From: SAT2750 sp964476375
GTDB taxonomy: Bacteria > Planctomycetota > Planctomycetia > Pirellulales > Pirellulaceae
Assembly: GCA_964476375.1 (NCBI GenBank)
Contig: CAYYZW010000029.1
Span: 1-22,606 of the forward strand
Direction of reading: 5' to 3'
Length of the DNA: 22,606 bases
A program made the position numbers and the translations under genes. This document shows, one piece after another, positions 16,221 through 22,606 of this stretch. Below the pieces are notes generated by a model that did not search any database, had not been told where the DNA came from, and saw only the letters and a list, made by a program, of their open reading frames with translations. Within the stretch, counting starts at the first letter, position 1, and each line of letters begins with the position of its first letter.

Positions 16221-16239
16221 CTGATGGTTTAACCGTCAG
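16221..16239 (-). repeat. Imperfect inverted repeat upstream of the epimerase gene
   Basis: CTGATGGTT-T-AACCGTCAG, arms matching at 8 of 9 positions, centred about 48 bases before ATG 16182. It contains a GGTT...AACC core. It may be an operator or a small RNA hairpin; there is no T-run to make it a terminator. Confidence 0.35.
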
Positions 16240-16269
16240 GGAAGACGCCGTGTAACGACCGGCCAGGGC

Positions 16270-16674
16270 TCATGAGAGACGTATTTTACCAGCCAGGGAG
16301 CGGTGGAAATGGACGTGTTTCCAGTTCCCTTCCTGCTGCTGCCAGAGGCGTGTCTCCTCGAAGGCCCGGGTACTGAGCCGTCCCCGGCGGTCCTCTCGCT
16401 GGACCAGCCGAACATAGGTCACCACCGCCACATTCTCTCCCAGCATGCGGACCTGGGCCGAACTGATCGACGACTGGTGACGGCCCTTGCCCTTCTCTCC
16501 CTGAAAGTAAAACTCGTGAAACGGCATCCCCTCGACCAGGCTCCCTGCCCCCTCCGGTTCAAAGGCAGTGATCGTGGGATCGCAGAGGCTCGAGTAGGCC
16601 TCCCAGTCCCCCTCGTCAATCGTGGCAAGGAGCTGGCGGCTCAATTCAATGAGTCTGCTTTTTTCGTCAGGCAT
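16270..16674 (-). CDS. CaMKII association-domain-like protein (NTF2/SnoaL fold)
   Basis: 134 residues forming a single domain. The sequence matches the bacterial CaMKII_AD family: LLATIDEGDWEAYSSLCDP (15-33), TAFEPEGAGSLVEG (36-49), FHEFYF (52-57) and WKHVHFHRS (118-126). In animals this fold assembles CaM kinase II holoenzymes. In bacteria it occurs as small stand-alone proteins, probably oligomeric, of unknown role. No signal peptide is seen, so it is probably cytoplasmic. It lies 48 bases after the Nramp-like gene and upstream of the epimerase on the same strand. No Shine-Dalgarno sequence is apparent before ATG 16674; a TACATA in the preceding gap might be part of a weak local promoter. 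Confidence 0.85.
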   Translation of the reverse strand: MPDEKSRLIELSRQLLATIDEGDWEAYSSLCDPTITAFEPEGAGSLVEGMPFHEFYFQGEKGKGRHQSSISSAQVRMLGENVAVVTYVRLVQREDRRGRLSTRAFEETRLWQQQEGNWKHVHFHRSLAGKIRLS

Positions 16675-16722
16675 GATGAAGGAAATCCAGTTATGTAAAG
16701 ATTTGGCAGCTTGCAGCAGTGC

Positions 16723-18216
16723 CTAGCCAAAGATCTTCGGTAGGACAGCATTAACCAGCACATTGATCGACATGACAACGAGCAACAGGAATCCGATACC
16801 GCCCATTGTCTTGAGGACTGGCCCGTTCACGTGTTTGCCCATCACCTCCTTGCTGGAGGTGAGCCAGAGAAGTGTACCGGCAACAAGGGGAGACGCGATG
16901 ACCGTCACCGCTTGGGCAGTAATGATCAAACCCATAGGTTTTGCTCCTGCCATATAAATGATGCTGTAAAGGCCCACTCCCATGCCGACCAGTAAAACCA
17001 GGATCGTGAAGACACGTGGCCATTTATGCTCCGGGGCATCACCAATCCCAAGTCCGTCGGCCAACATGAAACCGCCGATCATGGAGTTGACGAGAAAAGA
17101 CGAGTAGGCCGCTGCGAAGAGGCCGAGGAAAAACAAGGCCGGGCCGAATCCGGCAAACAGTTTGTCGAGTGACTTTCCTACTTCCGTCAAACTGCTGAAT
17201 CCACGAGTTTCAGTTTCGGCAGGTTCCTTTGCCAACTTATTGGCCGCATTCAACTCCGCTTCGCTGATGACATGCCAACGCTTCTTTACCTCAGCTGAAC
17301 TATCGGTATTGGGCAGTATCATCGCTTCCAGATCCGCCTTCATTTTCTCAAATTCTGGAGAGCCAGGGACGAGTTCCGCACGAATTGCCAGGGTCTGTCC
17401 CGATACAAAGTCGGTGGTGCCGACTGTGGTAACCACCAACTGGTTCTTGAATTCCGGATGGAAACGAGTGGCGGGTGTGAACATCAGCATCAGCGTGATC
17501 AGCGTCATTATTGCCACGCCCACGCGGACATCAATCATGCCGGTCTTGAGATCCTTTTCTTTCCAGCCCTTTTGTCGTACCAAGTAGGATTGGTAGAAAG
17601 CTGCCGAGGTAACAAACGTCGTGCCAATCAACCCCAGAACAGCAAGACTGATGTTCCCGGATGTGGGTAGAAAGCCGGAGAGCATTTCTCCAAAACGTGG
17701 CTTGGATATTGCCAGGTTCAAGGCGAACGATACCAGCATGATGCCCACAAAGGCCATCATCATTTTTTCAAGAACCTTGTACATGTCCTTGAAGATCAAC
17801 AGGAAAGCAATCGCCAGCCCATTAAAAAGGACGATCATAAAGTCCCAGGAAACAAAACTCTCCAGGGCAAAGTGGACTCCAAGGTTGTTACCGAATTGGA
17901 ATGCTGCCGAAATGAAAAAGACACTTCCCCCGACCAAAACGGCCAGCCAGCGTCCGGCCCGACGTGTGATGATGGAAGCCGCCGACTGGCCGGTCGCCAC
18001 TCCCAGTCGTGCTCCCATGGTCATGAAGACAAGCATGAAAATCACAGACGTGAGCACTACCCAGGCCATCGAATAGCCCTGCCTTGCACCCACGTTCGAA
18101 CTGGTGAGGATGCTACCCGGTCCGATCACCACACAGGCGGTGATCAGCCCAGGGCCGATGGCCTTGTACCACTTGCGGGAGGACTCAATAACCGGGGGGC
18201 TTGTGGATTCAGACAT
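16723..18216 (-). CDS. Nramp-fold (SLC11-like) membrane transporter with non-canonical metal site
   Basis: 497 residues from ATG 18216, with about 11 hydrophobic transmembrane segments. The opening KAIGPGLI (18-25) and the later AAAYSSFLVNSMIGG (368-382) place it in the Nramp/SLC11 superfamily. The TM1 motif, normally DPGN, reads GPGS (32-35). The TM6 region, normally MPHN, reads TSAAFY (203-208), so the canonical metal ligands appear to be missing. A hydrophilic stretch of about 95 residues (252-350), much longer than usual, sits between two transmembrane segments. Substrate cannot be predicted. A 30-residue upstream extension to 18306 lacks hydrophobic or family features, so MSESTSPPV is the better start, though its ribosome site is weak. 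It follows the decarboxylase gene by 96 bases. Its base composition is visibly more AT-rich than its neighbours (see findings). Confidence 0.85.
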   Translation of the reverse strand: MSESTSPPVIESSRKWYKAIGPGLITACVVIGPGSILTSSNVGARQGYSMAWVVLTSVIFMLVFMTMGARLGVATGQSAASIITRRAGRWLAVLVGGSVFFISAAFQFGNNLGVHFALESFVSWDFMIVLFNGLAIAFLLIFKDMYKVLEKMMMAFVGIMLVSFALNLAISKPRFGEMLSGFLPTSGNISLAVLGLIGTTFVTSAAFYQSYLVRQKGWKEKDLKTGMIDVRVGVAIMTLITLMLMFTPATRFHPEFKNQLVVTTVGTTDFVSGQTLAIRAELVPGSPEFEKMKADLEAMILPNTDSSAEVKKRWHVISEAELNAANKLAKEPAETETRGFSSLTEVGKSLDKLFAGFGPALFFLGLFAAAYSSFLVNSMIGGFMLADGLGIGDAPEHKWPRVFTILVLLVGMGVGLYSIIYMAGAKPMGLIITAQAVTVIASPLVAGTLLWLTSSKEVMGKHVNGPVLKTMGGIGFLLLVVMSINVLVNAVLPKIFG

Positions 18217-18268
18217 GGATTTTCTCTGTGTATTCAAAGGAGGTACAGAACCTGGGTCACTATCACGC

Positions 18269-18283
18269 CGGTTATCGTAACCG
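18269..18283. repeat. 15-bp perfect inverted repeat upstream of the Nramp-like gene
   Basis: CGGTTA-TCG-TAACCG, in the 96-base gap between the decarboxylase stop and the transporter start, about 53 bases before ATG 18216. The dyad symmetry and position suit an operator for a dimeric regulator, but no regulator gene is adjacent. Confidence 0.4.
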
Positions 18284-18312
18284 CTCCGCGCCCCACTCGC
18301 CAGCAAAGACGG

Positions 18313-19758
18313 CTATTGCCCCACCACCAGCTCGGCGGCAGCCTGGCGGATCACATCGATGCAGTGCTGGACGTGTTCCAGGTGCGTGCGGAACACAATC
18401 ACACAGATACGAATCGCAAACCCGCCGTCGAGAGATGTGGGAGAAAGAAAGATTCGCTGGGTGGCACCGTTAATGCGGTCGAGAAAATCGCGATTGAGTT
18501 CATTCAGCGCCTCGGGCTCCAAGCCCTCACGGGCAAGCCGGAAGGCAAGGATCGACAGCTGGGGCATCGCCAGGACCTCGACCCCGGGGATCGCCCGTAG
18601 TTCCCGGGCAGCGAACTGCGCCAGGTCCAGCTTCTCGTCCAGGTAATTCGAAAACGTTTCCAGGCCGTGGATCTTGACCGGCAACCAGACCCGCAGTCCT
18701 CGACACTCCCGTGAGAGTTCCGGTGAGATCTGGCAGATATCCACGCGGTTCGGGTCCTCCTGCATCTCCGGCATATAATCCACATCCACCGCATGGGCCC
18801 GGTAAAGATCCTGCCTGTCGCGGACCAGCAGGCACCCGGTGCCGTAGGGAAGGAACATTCCCTTGTGTGGATCGAGCGTGACGCTGTCGGCTTGCTCGAT
18901 CCCCTGCAGGATCTCCCGGCCGCGCTCGGTAAGCAGGAAGGCCCCGCCGTAGGCCGCGTCGACGTGAAACCAGAGTTGATGCTGCTGGCAGATCCGGGCC
19001 ACACCGGCCAGGTCATCGACAGCCCCCGTGTTGGTCGTCCCCGCGTGCCCGACCACCATGAAGGGACGCCTGCCGGCCTGCCGGTCCTGCTCGACTCGTT
19101 TCTCGAGCTGGTCCAGCGAAACCCGGTACTCTGCATCCGTCTCGATCAGCTGCACGTTGCCAGCAGGAAAACCACAGAGTCTCGCCGCCCGCGCGACCGA
19201 ATGATGGGCCTGGTCAGAAGTATAAATCACACCATCAAGAAAATCCTCCGGCAGCCGACAGCTCCGGGCCGTGACCACCGCGCTCCAGTTGGCCAGCGAG
19301 CCACCGGTGGTCAGGTACCCTCCCCCGGTATCGGGGAGCCCCGCCAGCTGTCGAAACCAGTCCACCACCTCCGCTTCCAGTTCGGCAAGTCGCGGTGCTG
19401 CCTGCCAGACCGTGACATACCGGTTGACGGTACTGGCGACCAGGTCGGCCACGGCGGAGTGCAGCAGGCCACCACCGGGAACATAGGCCATGTAGCCGCC
19501 GCTGGCCGGGTTGTAAGCCGGGGAAAGGTGATCCTCGAACAATTCCCTGATAACCCCCTCCCAGTCGCCAGGGCCAGCCGGCAAGGAACCATCTGGTCGG
19601 GAACCCGCTTCGGGAGGCTGCCAGGCAAGCTGGCTGTCGATCGAATCCACGTGGGGCAGTAAACGGCGCAGGACCATTTCCAGCACCTCACGCAGTTCAT
19701 TCCCGTCCATTTCAAGGCGACGGTCGGGAGACTGCAGTTTTGCCAGGAGTTCATCCAT
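18313..19758 (-). CDS. Group II pyridoxal-phosphate-dependent amino-acid decarboxylase
   Basis: 481 residues from ATG 19758. The protein belongs to the group II decarboxylases (aromatic-L-amino-acid, glutamate and diaminobutyrate decarboxylases), which release CO2 from an amino acid to give an amine. Visible are ASGGYMAYVPGGG (85-97), TTGGSLANWSA (150-160), the ring-stacking His in SDQAHHS (H185), HVDAAYGG with D267 contacting the pyridine nitrogen, and the PLP Schiff-base lysine K299 in LDPHKGMFLPYG. The C-terminal small domain is complete, and length is normal for the family. The substrate cannot be fixed by eye; Tyr/Trp/Dopa-type or 2,4-diaminobutyrate are both possible. Start is uncertain: an in-frame GTG at 19776 would add 6 residues and neither has a good Shine-Dalgarno. 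It is the first gene of the minus-strand series. Cytoplasmic. Confidence 0.92.
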   Translation of the reverse strand: MDELLAKLQSPDRRLEMDGNELREVLEMVLRRLLPHVDSIDSQLAWQPPEAGSRPDGSLPAGPGDWEGVIRELFEDHLSPAYNPASGGYMAYVPGGGLLHSAVADLVASTVNRYVTVWQAAPRLAELEAEVVDWFRQLAGLPDTGGGYLTTGGSLANWSAVVTARSCRLPEDFLDGVIYTSDQAHHSVARAARLCGFPAGNVQLIETDAEYRVSLDQLEKRVEQDRQAGRRPFMVVGHAGTTNTGAVDDLAGVARICQQHQLWFHVDAAYGGAFLLTERGREILQGIEQADSVTLDPHKGMFLPYGTGCLLVRDRQDLYRAHAVDVDYMPEMQEDPNRVDICQISPELSRECRGLRVWLPVKIHGLETFSNYLDEKLDLAQFAARELRAIPGVEVLAMPQLSILAFRLAREGLEPEALNELNRDFLDRINGATQRIFLSPTSLDGGFAIRICVIVFRTHLEHVQHCIDVIRQAAAELVVGQ

Positions 19759-19808
19759 GGTCTTTATTGTGCTCACAGAGGGTGCCCGGATCGGGCTGGA
19801 AACCTCCC

Positions 19809-19836
19809 ATCGTATCCCGATCTGTTAGGATGTCGA
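19809..19836 (-). promoter_or_regulatory. Putative promoter of the decarboxylase gene
   Basis: On the minus strand TCGACA (19836-19831, five of six) and TACGAT (19814-19809, four of six) are 16 bases apart. Predicted start is near 19802, about 45 bases before ATG 19758. It overlaps the proposed plus-strand -10 element of the neighbouring gene. Confidence 0.5.
19823..19831 (+). promoter_or_regulatory. Extended -10 element for the TIM-barrel gene
   Basis: TGTTAGGAT reads as TGn plus TAGGAT, an extended -10 that does not need a strong -35. Predicted start near 19838 gives a short leader containing the Shine-Dalgarno at 19848-19852. Confidence 0.4.
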
Positions 19837-19847
19837 AGACCCGACGC

Positions 19848-19852
19848 GGAGG
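19848..19852 (+). promoter_or_regulatory. Shine-Dalgarno site that sets a TTG start
   Basis: GGAGG followed after 9 bases by TTG 19862. No in-frame ATG or GTG in the first 10 residues fits better: the GTG codon at residue 7 would leave an overlong spacing. Confidence 0.65.
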
Positions 19853-19861
19853 AAAAGAACA

Positions 19862-20668
19862 TTGATCCAACCTGGCATTGTGACCAATTGCTGGCAAACC
19901 CTGCTTGAACAGGGACATCCCATCGGTGACCTGGTAAGGCACGGGCGCGACCTGGGGTGCCCTGTCATCGAGTTACGACAGGGATCCCTGGGGACAGCGG
20001 AGACGGACGCCCAGCTGGCCCGGCCTGACCAGCTGGGCCTGCTTGCCGAGGACGCCCCCGACATCGATTTCGATTATGCCATGGCCTTTCCATTCATGTC
20101 CCGGGAGGCAGATTACCAGCACGAGGCTCTCTCACTGGGCCAGCAGGCCGCCCTGGCTACGGCCGGCCGGCATGGTGCCCACCTGCGAATCGTGGATGTG
20201 ACAACGACTGCCCACAGCCCGGACCTTTCTCCGAACACCCTTTCACTCCTTGGGCTGGCGACGGACTGCCGGGAGAAGGGGATCCGGCTCTCCCTGGAAC
20301 ATGCACGGCAGCCATGGAGCCTGTTTTACGAAACGGTCAGCCAGGTGCGCCAGGCGCTGGATAGCCCGCTTTTTCCGGCCATCTGCTTTGACCCCGCCAA
20401 TTTCTCGCTCGTCGGTGAACAGGACCTCTCGGCCGGCTTACTTGAGTCCCTGGATCTCTCCGAAATATCCATGGTGCACATCAAGCAGTTTCGTGATGGC
20501 CGTTTCCTGGAAAGCCTCCAGCCAGGGGCCGTCGACTGGCACCAGCACCGCACCCTGCTCCAGCGGCGCGGCTACGAGGGCCCGCTGCACCTGGAAATCA
20601 CGGCCAGCGAAGCGATCTGGGAGTGTCTGGAGGAGAGCCTCCGCTACTGGGACGCCTGTACGGACTAG
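19862..20668 (+). CDS. Sugar phosphate isomerase/epimerase-like TIM-barrel protein (AP_endonuc_2 fold)
   Basis: 268 residues from a TTG start at 19862 with GGAGG upstream. The fold is the xylose-isomerase-like TIM barrel, common in sugar isomerases and epimerases. Candidate metal-site residues follow the family order: E146 in LSLEHAR, D177 in CFDPANFS, H206 in MVHIKQF and E245 in HLEIT. These would bind a divalent metal in the barrel. The N-terminal strand IVTNCWQ and IELRQGSLG (36-44) also fit. Substrate unknown. It is a single gene, divergent from the decarboxylase and convergent with the YggS-type gene (41 bases between stops). Cytoplasmic; no signal peptide. Confidence 0.85.
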   Translation: MIQPGIVTNCWQTLLEQGHPIGDLVRHGRDLGCPVIELRQGSLGTAETDAQLARPDQLGLLAEDAPDIDFDYAMAFPFMSREADYQHEALSLGQQAALATAGRHGAHLRIVDVTTTAHSPDLSPNTLSLLGLATDCREKGIRLSLEHARQPWSLFYETVSQVRQALDSPLFPAICFDPANFSLVGEQDLSAGLLESLDLSEISMVHIKQFRDGRFLESLQPGAVDWHQHRTLLQRRGYEGPLHLEITASEAIWECLEESLRYWDACTD

Positions 20669-20709
20669 GCTTTACCCCCGGCCGGCATTGAGAACGGACT
20701 GGATATCCA

Positions 20710-21444
20710 TCACGCTTGATGGCCCTCAAGGTCCATACCTTCAAAAAGTGCCGAGCCAACACGTACCAGCGTGGCTCCCTCCTCCACCGCGACTTCAAAA
20801 TCCCCACTCATGCCCATCGACAGATCATCCAGTGTGATATTCTCCGGACAGTTGCCACGCAACTGGTCTCGCAGTTGTCGCAGCGAGGAAAAGTCCCGGC
20901 GAGCCTGCTGCTGGCCGCCCGTCCGGCTCGCCATGGTCATCAGTCCGCGCACGTTCAGAAATTCCAATTCCGATACCTGCTCCAGGACAGCCGGCATCTC
21001 GTCCGGAGCAAAGCCATGCTTGTTCTCGTCCCCCGAAACATTGACTTCCAGTAAAACAGGCTGGCAGCGACTGTGCCGGGATGCTTCCTCATTGACCGCC
21101 CCCAGCAGCCGCAGGCTGTCTCCCGAGTGAAGCATGCTGACCCAGGGGAGTGTGCGCCGCACCTTGTTTCGCTGCAGGTGGCCGATCAGGTGCCATTCGG
21201 CTCCCGTCTCCACCAGCTGGTCCGCCTTTTTCCAGATCTGCTGCGGGCGATTTTCGCCTAGCCGATCACAACCTGCCTCGACCAGCAGGCGAGTCAGGGG
21301 AGTGCCGATATACTTGCAGACGCCCACCAGCGAAACCTGCTTTCCATCGCGACCGCTGCGGGCTGCCGCCTGGTCAATCCGCTGCTGGACGGCCGCCAGG
21401 TTGGCTGACAGCACATCGATGCTGGATGAAGAAGTGTCTGGCAT
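20710..21444 (-). CDS. YggS/PROSC-family pyridoxal phosphate homeostasis protein
   Basis: 244 residues from ATG 21444. YggS-family proteins (PLPBP) bind PLP and affect vitamin B6 and amino-acid balance, with no clear catalytic activity of their own. The PLP lysine is K44 in LVGVCKYIG. Other signatures are RLGENRPQQI (61-70), WHLIGHLQRNKV (84-95), LHSGDS (105-110), NVSGDENKHGF (135-145), GLMTM (167-171), SMGMSGDFEVAVEEGATLVR (209-228) and VGSALFEG (229-236). A 36-residue upstream extension is open but would run through the predicted -10 at 21508-21513 and has no family match. No strong Shine-Dalgarno is visible. It is divergent from the YdjY-domain gene. The PLP-dependent decarboxylase about 1 kb away is the only evident PLP user nearby, and a link is speculative. 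Confidence 0.93.
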   Translation of the reverse strand: MPDTSSSSIDVLSANLAAVQQRIDQAAARSGRDGKQVSLVGVCKYIGTPLTRLLVEAGCDRLGENRPQQIWKKADQLVETGAEWHLIGHLQRNKVRRTLPWVSMLHSGDSLRLLGAVNEEASRHSRCQPVLLEVNVSGDENKHGFAPDEMPAVLEQVSELEFLNVRGLMTMASRTGGQQQARRDFSSLRQLRDQLRGNCPENITLDDLSMGMSGDFEVAVEEGATLVRVGSALFEGMDLEGHQA

Positions 21445-21507
21445 GGACGGTAACCGGGATGGAGGATCGCTTCGGGTGACAAACACCAGGCGGCCCTGGC
21501 AGTCGTC

Positions 21508-21513
21508 ATTGTA
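21508..21513 (-). promoter_or_regulatory. -10 element for the YggS-type gene
   Basis: TACAAT on the minus strand (five of six), about 64 bases before ATG 21444. No good -35 is present at 16-18 bases; the expected -35 position is occupied by the inverted repeat at 21531-21545, so an activator or repressor site is possible. Confidence 0.35.
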
Positions 21514-21530
21514 ACGGCTGGCACTGCCTC

Positions 21531-21545
21531 CGGGAGAGACTCCCG
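21531..21545. repeat. 15-bp perfect inverted repeat between the divergent yggS-type and YdjY-domain genes
   Basis: CGGGAG-AGA-CTCCCG, with the same 6-3-6 geometry as the repeat at 18269-18283. It covers the -35 position of the yggS-type promoter. Operator function is inference. Confidence 0.35.
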
Positions 21546-21569
21546 CCATCACGTTTCCTGCCGCAGGAC

Positions 21570-21600
21570 TTGCCGCAGTCGCCCGCCCATCGTGTAAAAT
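21570..21600 (+). promoter_or_regulatory. Weak promoter candidate for the YdjY-domain gene
   Basis: TTGCCG (21570-21575) and TAAAAT (21595-21600, five of six) are 19 bases apart, which is long for sigma-70. Predicted start near 21607 gives a leader of about 53 bases before ATG 21660. Confidence 0.3.
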
Positions 21601-21659
21601 GCCATCGTCAAGGACAGATGGTTCCGATCCCCCTCCCTCTCACGCAGGAAAGGTCGCCG

Positions 21660-22553
21660 ATGAGACCGTCCATGCCGTTTTTATCCTTCCTGCTGGCCGC
21701 CGTCCTGGCCACATCCGGCCCGGGCCAGGAACCCAAGCCGGAATCGAAACCACCAGGAACAGAAAAAGACAAGACAGGCGTTATCCGCACCTCACAGCTT
21801 CTGCGTGTTTCCAAGGACCAGAGCATCTGGATTGACCTGAAACGCAAGTGGGTGGTGGTCGATGGATGGGTCTGCCTGCGCGAGGGCGAACTCGAGATGT
21901 TCGCCTGCACGGTGGGGACCAAGGAGCACGAGTCTGTCATCACGCTCAAGACCAAGGCCAGCCTGGTCCACGCCAGCCTGCTTGCCGTGGGAGCGAAGGT
22001 TGGAAACACCGTGAAATTCTCTCCCCAGTACAAGGCTGCCAGTGGAACCGTGATCGATGTGGTTGTGATCTGGAAAGACAAAGACCAGAAAAAGCATGCC
22101 GTCCCCGGACAGCAGTGGGTCAAGCACCATCGCACCGGCAAGCCACTGGAATACCCCTGGGTTTTTGCCGGCAGCGGTTTTTTCCAGGACGAGTTGTCGA
22201 TGTCCAGGATCTACTACGGGGATGGCGGCGACCTGCTCTGCGTCTCGAACTTCAGTTCCGCGACCATGGACCTGCCGGTCCAGAGCAGCAAGGACAACAA
22301 TGACCTGCTCTACCAGGCCCGCACCGCCAGCATTCCCCCGATCCGTACGAGCGTCCGCCTGGTGATGATTCCCCGGACCACGAAAAAAATCCCCGAGGGA
22401 AAGATCGCCCCCGTGATGGACGCACAATCCCCGCTTCTCAAGGAGGTCCTCCGTCTCGAGCCTGCCCCGGACAAAAAAGAAGCCGCACCCGGGCAACCGG
22501 GGAAACCGGACGACCCCAAGAAACGCAGCGAGCCCGCGACACCCGACAAGTAG
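21660..22553 (+). CDS. Secreted YdjY-domain protein
   Basis: 297 residues from ATG 21660, chosen because AAAGG lies 6 bases upstream and the signal peptide starts there; a frame extending to 21570 has no family match. Residues 1-22 are a signal-peptide-like segment (FLSFLLAAVLATSG), followed by a Pro/Lys/Glu-rich linker (23-40). The YdjY domain spans about 41-240: SIWIDLKRKWVVVDGWVCL (55-73), GELEMFAC (76-83), GTKEHESV (86-93), LVHASLLAVGAK (102-113), TGKPLEYPWVFAGSG (159-173), GDLLCVSNF (190-198) and MDLPVQSS (203-210). C72, C83 and C194 are notable and could be a metal or disulfide set. The tail (268-297) is again Pro/Lys-rich and probably disordered. The family is common in planctomycetes and its function is unknown. 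The gene is divergent from the YggS-type gene. Confidence 0.85.
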   Translation: MRPSMPFLSFLLAAVLATSGPGQEPKPESKPPGTEKDKTGVIRTSQLLRVSKDQSIWIDLKRKWVVVDGWVCLREGELEMFACTVGTKEHESVITLKTKASLVHASLLAVGAKVGNTVKFSPQYKAASGTVIDVVVIWKDKDQKKHAVPGQQWVKHHRTGKPLEYPWVFAGSGFFQDELSMSRIYYGDGGDLLCVSNFSSATMDLPVQSSKDNNDLLYQARTASIPPIRTSVRLVMIPRTTKKIPEGKIAPVMDAQSPLLKEVLRLEPAPDKKEAAPGQPGKPDDPKKRSEPATPDK

Positions 22554-22589
22554 TTTCCTGTCGGTCTTCGCCTAGGATGGGAGACCGCA

Positions 22590-22606
22590 ATGGTCAAGCA
22601 TCTCGG
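22590..22606 (+). CDS. Possible start of a further gene, cut by the right edge
   Basis: ATG 22590 begins MVKHL and then leaves the window. A GGGAG sequence lies about 6 bases upstream. Only five complete codons are visible, so nothing can be said about the product, and the call may be wrong. Confidence 0.25.

Noticed and set aside
14650..16224. A 524-codon open frame on the plus strand opposite udgB and the epimerase
   Set aside because: Both genes beneath it have diagnostic motifs; the antisense translation has low-complexity composition and no ribosome site.
1..22606. CRISPR array, tRNA/rRNA genes, insertion sequences, toxin-antitoxin or phage-defence genes
   Set aside because: I looked for spaced repeats, tRNA-like cloverleaf arms, transposase motifs and small paired genes and saw none that hold up; tRNA detection by eye is not exhaustive.

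Overview
The window looks like chromosomal DNA from a planctomycete (Planctomycetota), probably a free-living, moderately GC-rich one. The clues are family-level: a DUF1559 domain with its ALLTR..GGE-type ending, a YdjY-domain secreted protein, a leucine-rich-repeat lipoprotein, a DUF3500 protein, and a trypsin-like protease fused to a SirB1/transglutaminase-like domain. These are assignments from sequence memory, not database searches. There are no rRNA or tRNA genes, CRISPR arrays, insertion sequences or phage genes that I can see. Coding density is very high and no gene-free stretch exceeds about 230 bases.

Layout. (1) 1-4945, minus strand: information-processing block. A strong promoter (4916-4945) drives dnaG then rpoD, both with GTG starts and good Shine-Dalgarno sites. 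An intrinsic terminator follows (1188-1218), then a coiled-coil zinc-ribbon protein and the 5' part of greA. (2) 4997-7636, plus strand: a stand-alone SirB1-like protein, a closely coupled LRR lipoprotein with a histidine-rich tail, and a secreted DUF3500 protein. (3) 7707-10004, minus: a large secreted fusion of HtrA-like protease, lectin-like/DUF1080-like domain and SirB1-like domain. (4) 10227-14553, plus: two tandem paralogues of an unrecognised envelope family, the second carrying a C-terminal DUF1559 domain that the first lacks. (5) 14560-19776, minus: five co-directional genes, in transcription order a group II PLP decarboxylase, an Nramp-fold transporter lacking the canonical metal ligands, a CaMKII-association-domain protein, a TIGR01777 epimerase and a family 5 uracil-DNA glycosylase. 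(6) 19862-22553: a TIM-barrel isomerase-like protein (+), a YggS-type PLP-homeostasis protein (-) and a YdjY-domain secreted protein (+). A possible gene start touches the right edge.

How the genes may work together. The dnaG-rpoD pair is a version of the bacterial macromolecular-synthesis operon without rpsU. Regions 2-4 are mainly predicted secreted or envelope proteins of poorly known function, with two SirB1-like domains within 5 kb. The decarboxylase plus APC-fold transporter could be an amino-acid/amine module, but this is inference only. No defence system or mobile element was found. The most unusual items are the protease-lectin-SirB1 fusion, the internal DUF1559 fusion in one of two tandem paralogues, and the Nramp-like protein with replaced metal-site motifs.
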